Source: RGIG8244 sp045639325
Lineage (GTDB): Bacteria; Verrucomicrobiota; Lentisphaeria; Victivallales; UBA1829
DNA: 64,000 bases
NCBI GenBank assembly: GCA_045639325.1
Contig: JAZUCU010000014.1
Span: 21,044 to 85,043 of the forward strand
Direction of reading: 5' to 3'
Position numbers and translations under genes: made by a program. The notes under the pieces are model-generated. The model searched no databases and had not been told where the DNA came from. It saw only the letters and a program-made list of their open reading frames with translations. Shown in pieces: positions 36,035 through 44,554 of this stretch (positions are counted from its first letter, which is position 1; each line of letters opens with the position of its first letter).

Positions 36035-37118
36035 TACTGCCTCTGTAAAGTCTTAATTCTGCACCGCCGCCGGTCAAGGTCATCCGGAGCATGGTGCAGC
36101 TGCATCGTTTCTCTAATTTGCGGATACGGCTGAAGCCGATAATTGTACCTTCTGCCAATGTCTGCCATTGATTGTCGATCTTACCTTCGATCTTCCAGGA
36201 ACGGACACGTTCCCCTGCTGACATATCTTCTTTCAATTCAATCAGGTCGAAAGCATCCGGATACAATTCCAGCATCTGATCGCCTTCGTTCAGATACCAG
36301 GATAAAATTTCATGCGCACGCAAATCACGGAGCAATCCGCCGGATGCGTTCAACAACGCCAGCGTTTCCTCCGGAATTCTTCCGTGTTTATCAAGGGGAA
36401 TACGCACATTCAACACTCCACCGTTGCCTGCGGACTGCAAATACAGTTCCGCAAGTTGCTCCGCCGACTCCGGTAATGCAATATCACATTCCGGCTGAAG
36501 ATAATACAAACCGTTGAACGGATTGCCCAGCGCATAATGACGTTCTATGGATTTGGTATTGTTCGGCGCTTCCCCGTTACTGAAACAATCCCGGGGTATA
36601 TAACGGCTGCTGGAAAAATCCGGCAGAATACCGTTCCGACTGCCCCGACGTCTGTCCGGCCCGCCGGAGATGACGGCTTCCGGCTGGACTTGGCGGATAG
36701 CATGATACAGGGCATCCCATTCCGGCTTGCCCATTTGTTCGGTATTATTCAAACGGACTTCGAACAGCGTCGCACCGCACCCGAGGAGCTCCCGCAATTG
36801 TTTGCGGAAAGTCTGTTGTGCACGGGATGTTTTCCCCGGCACAGCACAGGGGATATCCAGTCCGCATTTGATGGAATATTTTTCCGCCATTTCTGCGTAA
36901 AGTTTGAGATTCTCTGCATCATGACGGAATTTTCCGCCGGATGCAATGCAATCGATCAGGATGCCTTTGAAACCGGCATGTGCCAACGCTGAAATAATTT
37001 CTTCCGGATCGGAACGGCCGGACACGTTGACGCTTGCAATCAGATCCGTTTCCCGATGAAGCAAGACATTCGCAGGCGGGGCGTGATGCTTATAATATTT
37101 TTCGTAATACGGCTCCAT
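36024..37118 (-). CDS. GH29-like protein lacking the catalytic residues (probable pseudoenzyme)
   Basis: The 364-residue protein aligns by eye with alpha-L-fucosidases along its length: EMAEKYSIKCGLDIP, QLRELLGCGATLFEV, WDALYHAIRQVQPEAVISGGPDRR, LAELYLQSAGNGGVLNVRIPLD and a C-terminal F5/8-like segment (FDLIELKEDMSAGERV). The nucleophile motif VWFDG of the family reads VRLNN here (Asn at 124 for Asp), and the paired active-site His region reads IASGGKFR. The protein is therefore unlikely to be a standard fucosidase; it may bind glycans, have a new mechanism or have an altered specificity. It lies 9 bp after tonB and overlaps the RlmI-like gene. No signal peptide is seen. Confidence 0.72.
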   Translation of the reverse strand: MEPYYEKYYKHHAPPANVLLHRETDLIASVNVSGRSDPEEIISALAHAGFKGILIDCIASGGKFRHDAENLKLYAEMAEKYSIKCGLDIPCAVPGKTSRAQQTFRKQLRELLGCGATLFEVRLNNTEQMGKPEWDALYHAIRQVQPEAVISGGPDRRRGSRNGILPDFSSSRYIPRDCFSNGEAPNNTKSIERHYALGNPFNGLYYLQPECDIALPESAEQLAELYLQSAGNGGVLNVRIPLDKHGRIPEETLALLNASGGLLRDLRAHEILSWYLNEGDQMLELYPDAFDLIELKEDMSAGERVRSWKIEGKIDNQWQTLAEGTIIGFSRIRKLEKRCSCTMLRMTLTGGGAELRLYRGSNEQ

Positions 37119-37127
37119 AATTCACCT

Positions 37128-38078
37128 TCAATCGCTCACAATCAATTTAACCGGGACCGTCATTGCGCCGCCGGGCGGGGCAGGAACAACACGCAATTTC
37201 TGCAGAAGTTTCCGCACGGATTGATCCATGACGGCATTTCCTGACGGTTTGAAATTCTTCGTCTGCAATGTACCATCCGCTCCGATTTGCAATGTGACAA
37301 GTACAAAAACACCGCGTTTCTTCAATTCCGTGCTCGTGGGCTGATCCCATTGCTGATACAGAATCGATGTCAAACGGTCAATGTAATTATGAAATTCTTT
37401 TGTTGCCGGCACACCTTTACTGCCGCCATCAGGGGTTCCATACTGCTTTACCGCTCTGGCCGCATCATCCAGAATACGCTGGCGTTCCGCAGCAGCTTTT
37501 GCAGCGGCACGTGCAGCTTCTCTTGCCGCACGTTTGCGGGCAGCATCATTCGCCTGACGTTGTTTCTGATTGGCAGGATTTTTTCTCTGCTGCTCAATCT
37601 GTTTTTTGATATCATCCGCAGAAAGATACTTTTTCTGTTCCGGCTTCGGCTTTGTTTTCGGCTTCGGTTTGGGCTTGGGAGGCGCAGGAACAGGCTTGGG
37701 CGGTGCAGGTTTCGGAGGTGTCGGTTTTGGTGCAGGCTTCGGCGGTTCCGGTTTCGGCGGCAGAGGCTTGGGCGGTTCCGGCACATCCGGGATATCGGGC
37801 AAATCGGGCAAATCGGGCAAATCCGGCTTTGCAGGAACGTTCGGCTGCGTCGGCGGCACATCCAGAGAATTGCCTTTCGGCATTTCCACAAGAGATGCAC
37901 TCATGACAAAGACTTTCTTTTCCTGCGGCTTCAACACACAGAACCACAGCCACGGGACAACAAAAAGTGCCACGTGCAGAATCAGAACAACGATCGTGAC
38001 TCTGGTAAAAAGTCCAGGTTTTTCGTATGGGTCCCGCCCGTTGGCAGCGAGTTCACCCGGCGAAAATCGGGGGATCAT
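37128..38078 (-). CDS. tonB: TonB-like energy transducer
   Basis: The 316-residue protein has a cytoplasmic N-terminus, one transmembrane helix (VTIVVLILHVALFVVPWLWF, ~27-46), a long Pro/Lys-rich periplasmic linker (~75-150, with repeated PDLPDLPD and PPKP units; the DNA shows three GCAAATCGG-type nonamers around 37797-37826), an Ala/Arg-rich helical stretch like TolA, and a TonB C-terminal domain (GVFVLVTLQIGADGTLQ, PSGNAVMDQSVRKLL). It would carry proton-motive energy from ExbBD to the outer membrane. Its ATG overlaps the exbD stop (ATGA). A TolA-type function is possible, but no TolB/Pal lies nearby. Confidence 0.85.
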   Translation of the reverse strand: MIPRFSPGELAANGRDPYEKPGLFTRVTIVVLILHVALFVVPWLWFCVLKPQEKKVFVMSASLVEMPKGNSLDVPPTQPNVPAKPDLPDLPDLPDIPDVPEPPKPLPPKPEPPKPAPKPTPPKPAPPKPVPAPPKPKPKPKTKPKPEQKKYLSADDIKKQIEQQRKNPANQKQRQANDAARKRAAREAARAAAKAAAERQRILDDAARAVKQYGTPDGGSKGVPATKEFHNYIDRLTSILYQQWDQPTSTELKKRGVFVLVTLQIGADGTLQTKNFKPSGNAVMDQSVRKLLQKLRVVPAPPGGAMTVPVKLIVSD

Positions 38079-38482
38079 TTCGGTTCTTCCTCCGTTACAA
38101 ACAGGACATTGGGATAACCGCCTTCGCGAATGAGTTTCATCACGTGGATCACTTTTTTGAACTTGAGATTGCCATCCGCACGGAGAAAGACCGGCTTGGG
38201 ATTTCCGGTTTTCGGAATCTCAGAAAGCATACGGATCAATTCCTGTTCCGTTACCACGCGACGATTAAAAATAATCTCACCGTTTTCCTTGACGTTGACG
38301 ATTTTGGAATCCTCATCGGGCTTCATAGGATCTGCATTCATCTGCGGCGGAGAAACTTCCACCGTATATTCCAGCAGAGGAGCCGTGACCATAAAAATGA
38401 TCAGGAGGAAAAACAGGGTATCGATCAACGGCGTAACGTTGATACTGTCAAAAGTCGATCTGGGAAAATTCCGTCTTGCCAT
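38075..38482 (-). CDS. exbD: ExbD/TolR-family biopolymer transport protein
   Basis: The 135-residue protein has one N-terminal transmembrane helix (TPLIDTLFFLLIIFMVTAPLL) containing the conserved Asp used in proton transfer (LID), followed by a small periplasmic domain (FLRADGNLKFKKVIHVMKLIREGGY). It couples to the ExbB-like channel encoded 5 bp upstream and overlaps tonB downstream. Confidence 0.9.
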   Translation of the reverse strand: MARRNFPRSTFDSINVTPLIDTLFFLLIIFMVTAPLLEYTVEVSPPQMNADPMKPDEDSKIVNVKENGEIIFNRRVVTEQELIRMLSEIPKTGNPKPVFLRADGNLKFKKVIHVMKLIREGGYPNVLFVTEEEPK

Positions 38483-38487
38483 GATAC

Positions 38488-39228
38488 TTATTCCCGATTG
38501 CGTTTTTCGTATGCCTGAATACTTTCCATCTGCTCGATTTTCAACCGGGCTGCCACATTTTCAGAAAAGTTATCCAGACGGACTGTGATATCTTTGATGC
38601 TGTTGGCAATGATGTTATATCCCACCAGTGACGGAATCGCCACAAAAAGCGCAATAACCGTAGTCAGCAACGCCCCGGAAACACCAGGTGCCAACGTCTG
38701 AATATCCGCACGCCCCTGAATCGCAAGATTGGTAAATGCCAGCGTGATCCCCCAGACCGTACCGAACAAACCGAGGAACGGACTGGCACTGACTGCAGTC
38801 GCAAGGAACATCATACGTTTTTCCAGAAACAGGATCTGTTCTTCCACACTCTGACTCATGGTGGCTTTGACGATCTGAATTTCATCATCGCTCAATGCCC
38901 GGCGGGGTCCGCCCGGCTGTTCACGCAAATGAAATGCTTCAATACGGTCACATGCCGCCTGGAATACACGGGCAGCGGCACTGCCGTCATTATCCGCCTG
39001 ATCCTTCAACTGGAGCGGATCCCGTTTGCGGGCAAATGCGGCAGCAAAATTAATGGTACTGCGTTTGACATTTTTCAGTGTAATGATTTTTTCGAGCATG
39101 ACGACCCAGACAGCAATGGAAAAGAGGAACAATACCACGCAAATCAATTGTCCGAGCAAGTCGGAATTCTGAAAAGCATAGGTAATACCACTGCTGGCGA
39201 GAACTGGCATAAAAAGTGATCCGGACAT
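38488..39228 (-). CDS. exbB: ExbB/TolQ-family proton channel protein
   Basis: The 246-residue MotA/TolQ/ExbB protein has three transmembrane segments: ~25-45 (LICVVLFLFSIAVWVVML), ~140-165 (FLATAVSASPFLGLFGTVWGI, the typical SxxPxLGLxGTVxGI signature) and ~185-215 (GVSGALLTTVIALFVAIPSL). It forms the inner-membrane channel with ExbD. It is the first gene of the minus-strand operon exbB-exbD-tonB-GH29-like-rlmI-like-mutY. Confidence 0.9.
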   Translation of the reverse strand: MSGSLFMPVLASSGITYAFQNSDLLGQLICVVLFLFSIAVWVVMLEKIITLKNVKRSTINFAAAFARKRDPLQLKDQADNDGSAAARVFQAACDRIEAFHLREQPGGPRRALSDDEIQIVKATMSQSVEEQILFLEKRMMFLATAVSASPFLGLFGTVWGITLAFTNLAIQGRADIQTLAPGVSGALLTTVIALFVAIPSLVGYNIIANSIKDITVRLDNFSENVAARLKIEQMESIQAYEKRNRE

Positions 39229-39299
39229 TATAAAAAACCTTCCATTCTTGATTTTTTTAATTATTTTTCAAAAAAAACTGTATTTCTTCAAAACAATAC

Positions 39300-39328
39300 T
39301 TGCGTTTCTCCATTTTTCAATGTATATT
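39300..39328 (+). promoter_or_regulatory. Promoter of the ROK/heptose kinase operon
   Basis: TTGCGT (39300-39305), 17 bp and TATATT (39323-39328) lie 38 bp upstream of the ATG at 39367, with GGAG as ribosome-binding site. The intergenic stretch is shared with the divergent exbB gene, for which no clear promoter is seen. Confidence 0.55.
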
Positions 39329-39366
39329 TTAAAAAAAATTAAAAAATTTATTTATGGAGTATTATC

Positions 39367-40362
39367 ATGAACCAAGTTTTTCCTGTTTTGGGATTCGATA
39401 TCGGCGGTACTAAAATCGCTGTATGCCTCGCTTTGAGTGATGGAACCATCCTCGCTTCCGCACGCGTTGATAACCGGGACCGCGATCCGAAAGACGTTCT
39501 CCCCGAACTCGTCGCCGCCGGTAAGAAGCTGCTCGCAGAACAGAATATTCAGCCCGGCGAACTGAAAGCTCTCGGGATCGGTTCTCCCTCCCCCATGGAT
39601 TGGAAAGCCGGTATGATCCAGGCTCCCCACAACATGCCCCGTTGGAAAGATGTCCCCATCCGCGACTACCTCGCAAACGAATTCGGCGTCCCCGGCTTCT
39701 TTGATAACGATGCCAACGCTGCCGGTCTGGCAGAATGGCTCTTCGGTGCCGGTCAGGGTGTGGATGATATGATTTATTTGACCATGAGCACCGGTATCGG
39801 CGGCGGTATCATCACTTCCGGCCGTATGCTCCGCGGCAGAAACAACTATGCCGGCGAAGTCGGTCACATGGTTATCGACCCCACCGGTCCGGTCTGCAAT
39901 TGCGGTCAGAAAGGCGACTACGAAGCATTCTGCGGCGGTCTTGCCATCGCCCAGAGATTGCGCAAACAGTTGGCAGATCAGCCCGATTCCGCTATTGTGA
40001 AAGCGGCAGGCGGCAATGCAGAAGCCATCGATATGCGTGCATTGGAAATCGCGGTACGTGAAGGCGATGCTTTCGCTGTTTCCGTGTGGGATGAAATGAT
40101 GGAACGCAATGCCCAGGCTATGGGTGCACTGATGAATATCTTCAATCCTTCCGTAATCGCTCTCGGTACCATCGCGGTTCATTGCGGCGATCTCTTCATG
40201 AAACCGCTGCTGGAACGGATTCCCAAATATTCCTGGCCCCAGATGAAATGCGATATCGTCCCCAGCAAACTCGGCGGCAAAGCCGGTGAATATTCCGGTA
40301 TCGCGGTCGCGCTCTATTCTCTGTATGAACAGGGTCAGTGGACACTCCCCTGGAATAAATAA
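39367..40362 (+). CDS. ROK-family sugar kinase, glucokinase-like
   Basis: The 331-residue protein has the N-terminal phosphate loop LGFDIGGTKIAVCLA, the catalytic Asp in FDNDANAAGLAE, STGIGGGII, and GEVGHMVIDPTGPVCNCGQKGDYEAF. The ROK zinc signature CxCGxxGCxE reads CNCGQKGDYE, so the third Cys is replaced by Asp; zinc binding may be altered, or the nearby Cys in EAFCGG may take over. It likely phosphorylates glucose or a related hexose at C6. It is followed by a small membrane protein gene and the heptose kinase gene. Confidence 0.87.
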   Translation: MNQVFPVLGFDIGGTKIAVCLALSDGTILASARVDNRDRDPKDVLPELVAAGKKLLAEQNIQPGELKALGIGSPSPMDWKAGMIQAPHNMPRWKDVPIRDYLANEFGVPGFFDNDANAAGLAEWLFGAGQGVDDMIYLTMSTGIGGGIITSGRMLRGRNNYAGEVGHMVIDPTGPVCNCGQKGDYEAFCGGLAIAQRLRKQLADQPDSAIVKAAGGNAEAIDMRALEIAVREGDAFAVSVWDEMMERNAQAMGALMNIFNPSVIALGTIAVHCGDLFMKPLLERIPKYSWPQMKCDIVPSKLGGKAGEYSGIAVALYSLYEQGQWTLPWNK

Positions 40363-40375
40363 GGATCGATGTTCC

Positions 40376-40861
40376 ATGCCTTCCAAAGAAATTCTCATCA
40401 GATATTCCTGCAAACGGAAACGGGATGTAGTCACAGGGCTTGCCATCGCAATGATGATTTTCATCGTTGCGGCACAGCTCTACCTGACCCTGATTGTTCC
40501 CATCCAGCTGCAGAAACGCAATATTTATGAGTTTCATGTGGAAAAAGATAAAGTAATCAAGCAGGCGGATAACTTCCGGATCAACATGCGGAATTTCCGC
40601 CCGACTGGTAAACTTCAGCGCGGGGAAGTTGATCTTGTCCGTAACACCATGAATCAGCTTGTGATTTATCTTACGGAACATCAGGACTATATGAATGAAA
40701 AACAGGTCTTTGAAGTAAAACGCACATTCGATCGTTTTAATCATTTCCTGTACAGTTGGAAAGCAAAAAAGCCGAAATTCTTCATTCGCGAAGAAAAAAT
40801 CGATCAGGCAAAACTGATCAATTCCATCGCCAATGAACTTGTCGCAGAAAAAAAGAATTGA
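40376..40861 (+). CDS. Small single-pass membrane protein of unknown function
   Basis: The 161-residue protein has a basic N-terminus (MPSKEILIRYSCKRKRD), one transmembrane helix (~19-42, VTGLAIAMMIFIVAAQLYLTLIV) and a ~115-residue highly charged, mostly helical domain on the other side, probably periplasmic by the positive-inside rule. I do not recognise the family. ATG 40376 was chosen over frames reaching 40286 inside the ROK gene. Its tight position before a heptose kinase gene suggests an envelope role, but this is only context. Confidence 0.65.
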   Translation: MPSKEILIRYSCKRKRDVVTGLAIAMMIFIVAAQLYLTLIVPIQLQKRNIYEFHVEKDKVIKQADNFRINMRNFRPTGKLQRGEVDLVRNTMNQLVIYLTEHQDYMNEKQVFEVKRTFDRFNHFLYSWKAKKPKFFIREEKIDQAKLINSIANELVAEKKN

Positions 40862-40868
40862 GTTGAAT

Positions 40869-41882
40869 ATGACTATCGCACAAAATCGCCTCGCTGAAAT
40901 TTTTGACGCTATGAACCGGACAAGGGTCGCTGTTCTCGGCGACCTCATGCTTGATATCTATATCAGCGGCCCGGCTAACAGACTTTCTCAGGAAGCTCCC
41001 GTCCCCGTTCTCCTCGTGCGGAATCAGGAAGCACGCCTCGGCGGTGCCGCCAACGTAATGCACAACCTGATGAGCCTGGCTCCTCAATGCAAAGTCGGAG
41101 CTTATGGCGTGGTGGGTGATGATGCATACGGTCAGCAACTGAAACAATTCCTCTGCAAAGATAATATCGCAATCGACGGCGTCCTTGTCGATCCCTCCAG
41201 ACGCACCACGATCAAACAGCGCGTCATCGTGTCCGGTCAGCAGGTCGTCCGCATGGATGTGGAAGATACTCACCAGATCAACGGCGAAGTCCGGGAGCAG
41301 ATGACGGAATTGCTTCTGAACGGCATCCGCAATCATCAATACGATGCTCTCATTTTTGAAGATTATGCCAAAGGGCTTCTGGAAAAAGAAATGCTTCAGA
41401 AAATCGCCGATGCTGCTCGCGCAGAAGGCATTTTCACCTCCCTTGACCCCCATCCCGGTCACGCAATGCAGATCTGCAATCTTTCTCTCATGACGCCGAA
41501 CCGTATGGAAGCGTTCGGGCTCGCTGGTATTTATTGCTCCGATCCCAAAGACGTGGAAAAAGATGAAAGCCTCAAGCTCGTCGCCGACCGGATTATCGAA
41601 AGTTGGAAGCCGGATTCCCTGCTGATTACGCTGGGACATCAGGGCATGGCTCTGTTCCGCAAAAATCAGAATGTTCTGGCGATCCCCACGATCGCAAAAG
41701 AAGTCTTTGACGTCTCCGGTGCCGGTGATACGGTCATTGCAACTTACACCCTCTGCCGCGCTGCCGGCGCCACAGAAACAGAGGCGGCACAGATTGCAAA
41801 TCATGCAGCCGGTATCGTGGTCGGCAAACGTGGAACGGCAACAACGGACAGACAGGAAATCTTCCAATCGTTCAAAGACTGA
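40869..41882 (+). CDS. rfaE1: D-glycero-beta-D-manno-heptose-7-phosphate kinase (RfaE1/HldA-like)
   Basis: The 337-residue PfkB/ribokinase-family protein shows LGDLMLDIYISGPANRLSQEAPVPVLLV, typical of the RfaE kinase domain, RLGGAANVMHNLMSL, DPHPGHAMQI, MTPNRMEA and the catalytic VSGAGDTVIATYTLCRAAGA. It phosphorylates heptose-7-phosphate at C1 for lipopolysaccharide core heptose. The nucleotidyl-transferase half of bifunctional HldE is absent, as in two-protein systems. ATG 40869 lies 7 bp after the preceding stop. The presence of this gene implies a Gram-negative envelope with heptose. Confidence 0.88.
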   Translation: MTIAQNRLAEIFDAMNRTRVAVLGDLMLDIYISGPANRLSQEAPVPVLLVRNQEARLGGAANVMHNLMSLAPQCKVGAYGVVGDDAYGQQLKQFLCKDNIAIDGVLVDPSRRTTIKQRVIVSGQQVVRMDVEDTHQINGEVREQMTELLLNGIRNHQYDALIFEDYAKGLLEKEMLQKIADAARAEGIFTSLDPHPGHAMQICNLSLMTPNRMEAFGLAGIYCSDPKDVEKDESLKLVADRIIESWKPDSLLITLGHQGMALFRKNQNVLAIPTIAKEVFDVSGAGDTVIATYTLCRAAGATETEAAQIANHAAGIVVGKRGTATTDRQEIFQSFKD

Positions 41883-41884
41883 TT

Positions 41885-42469
41885 ATGGCTTCCGCATTTC
41901 CCTTTGATTTGATTCTGGCTTCCGCCTCCCCCCGCAGAGCGGAATTGTTGCGGTCCGCCGGAATCACAGATTTCCGTATCATTCCTGCTCCCGATGTGGA
42001 AGAATTGGATGCAAAATCCATTTATGTACATTCCATTGCCTTGCAGAACAGCGAGATGAAAGCCGCAGCAGTGGCGGATCTTTACCCGGATTCCGTTGTC
42101 ATCGGTGCGGATACAGTCATTGAATTCGAGAATACCACCATCGGCAAACCGGCATCCGAACAACATGCCATTGAAATTCTTTCCGCCCTCTCCGGTAAGA
42201 CCCATGAAACCGTGACAGGAGTCAGCATCATCTCCCGCAACCGCAACATCCGTATTCTGTTTACCGATGTCAGCACGGTCACATTCAAGCCTTTTGATGA
42301 AACGGTGATCCGGGAATATATGCAGAAAGTACACGTTCTTGATAAAGCCGGCGCATACGCCATTCAAGAACATAGGGAGATGTTGATCCAATCCGTCGAA
42401 GGGTCGATCTCCAATATCATCGGACTCCCCGTTGACCGGGTCGCCGATGCATTGAAAAATCTTATTTGA
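41885..42469 (+). CDS. maf: Maf family nucleoside triphosphate pyrophosphatase
   Basis: The 194-residue protein has the Maf hallmarks LILASASPRRAELLRSAG, ADTVIEFENTTIGKPAS, GKTHETVTGV and DKAGAYAIQEH. Maf proteins hydrolyse dTTP, UTP or modified nucleotides and may guard against their incorporation; the GAYAIQ form resembles the YhdE (dTTP/UTP) group. It starts 3 bp after the kinase gene and closes this operon. An AT-rich hairpin (42475-42493) lies just after it. Confidence 0.88.
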   Translation: MASAFPFDLILASASPRRAELLRSAGITDFRIIPAPDVEELDAKSIYVHSIALQNSEMKAAAVADLYPDSVVIGADTVIEFENTTIGKPASEQHAIEILSALSGKTHETVTGVSIISRNRNIRILFTDVSTVTFKPFDETVIREYMQKVHVLDKAGAYAIQEHREMLIQSVEGSISNIIGLPVDRVADALKNLI

Positions 42470-42491
42470 GAAGCAATTTCAACTTTTGAAA

Positions 42492-43682
42492 TTACCTCTT
42501 GAGTTTTTCCACCACAACTGCGGCGTTGGATCCGCCGAATGCCAGGGAAGTGGAAAGCGCATAGCGCACATCATCACCCAGCGCAGTCTCACAGGAAACC
42601 GGAGGAATCGGAATTTCCGGGTCCGTATTCGCGAAACCGCGGCTTGCCGGAATCTTTTTCTGTTCCAGCATCAGAATGGTAAAGACACATTCCAACGCTC
42701 CCGCTGCACCAAGCGTATGGCCTGTCCAGCCTTTGGTGGAAAGATATTTTACATTTTCACCGAAAATACGCGGGAACAGATTGCCTTCGCAGAAGTCATT
42801 CGCCGGTGTCGCTGTCCCGTGGGCATTGATGAAACTGATATCGGATGCCGTCACGCCCGCCTGCTCCATGGCATGCAGAATCGCCGTATGGAGTCCCTTG
42901 CCTTCGGGATGAGGACGTGTGATATGAAACGCATCGCAGGCATTGCCATATCCAGCAAGCGCAAACGAACATTCTTTGCCACGTTCACGGGCCGCTTCTT
43001 CCGTTTCCAGAATCAACGCTCCCGCACCCTCACCCAGATTCAAGCCGCTGCGGTCACGGTCAAAAGGACGGCATGCTTTATCGGATGCCACGCCCAGAGA
43101 GAAAAATCCCGCAATCGGTACCCGGTTCATGCCGTCAGCACCAACCGCAATCACACGGCGGCATTGACCGGTCTTGATCCACATATCGGCAAGACCGAGA
43201 ATATCACTGCCCGATGCACAGGCATTGGATAACGTGATTTGAGGTCCATGAAGATGAAAACGGTTCCGGATCCATTCCGCCGGACTGGCTTCCATATAGC
43301 GTTTCAAGCTGTCGACACTGGCTTCTTCTCCGGCGCGGATGGAGGCATATAACGGCAGGTCATTCAGCTGACTGGCAATGGTTGTACCGAAAATCACACC
43401 GGTCTCTTCCTGCTGAAGCTGTTCCGCCGTCAATCCTGCACATTGAATCGCTTCTTCCACCGCAATTCCGGCGAGATAATGACTGCGTCTGCCCGGTTCC
43501 GTTTCCGGAATTCCCGGAATCTCAAACACCGGCACATTCAATGTCGTACCAATACTTTCCGAAGCACGGAAAGGGCCGCACTGATAGGCGGGATTCATCA
43601 GATTAGCAATGGAATCGGCGGCATTTCTGCCTGCACAGGAGATGGCACCCCAACCGGAAATTCTTGTCTTTGTCATCTGCAT
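42492..43682 (-). CDS. Beta-ketoacyl-ACP synthase (FabF/FabB-like)
   Basis: The 396-residue condensing enzyme has the Cys-His-His triad: SNACASGSDILGLA, INAHGTATPANDF and GWTGHTLGAAGALE. It shows thiolase-fold features such as FFSLGVASDKACRPFDRDRSGLNLGEGAGALIL. It is close to FabF-type enzymes but stands alone without other fatty acid synthesis or ACP genes, so it could also belong to a specialised lipid or aryl-polyene-like pathway; no such neighbours are visible. AAGG precedes the ATG and a TTGAAA-16-TAAAAT promoter is upstream. Confidence 0.88.
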   Translation of the reverse strand: MQMTKTRISGWGAISCAGRNAADSIANLMNPAYQCGPFRASESIGTTLNVPVFEIPGIPETEPGRRSHYLAGIAVEEAIQCAGLTAEQLQQEETGVIFGTTIASQLNDLPLYASIRAGEEASVDSLKRYMEASPAEWIRNRFHLHGPQITLSNACASGSDILGLADMWIKTGQCRRVIAVGADGMNRVPIAGFFSLGVASDKACRPFDRDRSGLNLGEGAGALILETEEAARERGKECSFALAGYGNACDAFHITRPHPEGKGLHTAILHAMEQAGVTASDISFINAHGTATPANDFCEGNLFPRIFGENVKYLSTKGWTGHTLGAAGALECVFTILMLEQKKIPASRGFANTDPEIPIPPVSCETALGDDVRYALSTSLAFGGSNAAVVVEKLKR

Positions 43683-43720
43683 AAAACCTTAAAAATTGTT
43701 TGTATTATTTTCACAGGCTT

Positions 43721-43748
43721 ATTTTACATCATATTCAGTTTTTTTCAA
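43721..43748 (-). promoter_or_regulatory. Putative promoter of the ketoacyl-ACP synthase gene
   Basis: On the minus strand, TTGAAA (43743-43748), 16 bp and TAAAAT (43721-43726) precede the ATG at 43682 by about 38 bp. Confidence 0.5.
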
Positions 43749-43792
43749 GTCGTAATAACAGTTTTTTGTATAAATTTCCACAGTTAAGGGCT

Positions 43793-44554
43793 TCAATCAA
43801 AATGAATCCAGCGGCGACCCGATGCAGAACGCTCAACAACCGCAGATGTACCATAAATCCGGCTCAGATTTTCCGACGTCAATAAATCTTCCGCCGTTCC
43901 GGAAAGAAAATTGCCCGCCCGATCCAACAACAGCAAACCACCTTCCGCCCTGCCCAATAATTCAAAGTCGTGGGTAACAGCAATCACCGTATGATCTTTC
44001 GCGTATTCATTCAACCAGGCAACCGCATGATTCCGCGCCCCCGGATCCAATGCCGATGTCGGTTCATCCAGCAGAAGAATGTCCGGCGATAAAGCATAAA
44101 CCGATGCCAATGCCGCTTTCTGACGTTCCCCGCCGGATAAACGGTTGACCGGTATATTGCGCAATTCGTTCAGCCCGAAACAGGCAATCGCTTCCTCCAT
44201 CTTTTGACGGAAGTCTTCCGGAATCGGTGCAAAGCGCGGCAGTTTCGCCGAACAGCCAATCCGAATCGTTTCCTCTACCGTGAAATCCAGGGCGTATAAC
44301 GGGATCTGGGGCAGCACGCCAACCATACCAGCACGGATACGATCCGGAATATCGGAAAGTCGTCTATCGTTCAATAAAATCTCGCCCGAAGAGGGTGACA
44401 GGTATCCGCACAACAATTTCAGAAACGTACTTTTTCCGCTTCCGTTCGGACCCGCAACCCAATGAACCGCACCGGGCGATAACGTCACAGTCACATCCCG
44501 GAACAGAGTCCTGCCGGGATATTGAAAAGTAACATTGTGAAGTGCAACTGTCAT
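43793..44554 (-). CDS. ABC transporter ATP-binding protein, FecE/BtuD-like
   Basis: The 253-residue ATPase has Walker A GPNGSGKST near residue 38, signature LSGGERQKAAL near 141, Walker B ILLLDEPTSALD and the switch His in VTHDFELLG. It belongs to the iron-siderophore/cobalamin uptake class. The start ATG 44554 overlaps the permease stop as ATGA; a longer frame to 44881 is the antiparallel-free extension into the permease gene and is not real. It is the last gene of the importer operon. Confidence 0.9.
   Translation of the reverse strand: MTVALHNVTFQYPGRTLFRDVTVTLSPGAVHWVAGPNGSGKSTFLKLLCGYLSPSSGEILLNDRRLSDIPDRIRAGMVGVLPQIPLYALDFTVEETIRIGCSAKLPRFAPIPEDFRQKMEEAIACFGLNELRNIPVNRLSGGERQKAALASVYALSPDILLLDEPTSALDPGARNHAVAWLNEYAKDHTVIAVTHDFELLGRAEGGLLLLDRAGNFLSGTAEDLLTSENLSRIYGTSAVVERSASGRRWIHFD

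Noticed and set aside
42475..42493. AATTTCAA/TTGAAATT hairpin as a bidirectional terminator between maf and the ketoacyl-ACP synthase gene
   Set aside because: The stem is short and AT-only in effect, overlaps a stop codon and has no T-run; too weak to call.
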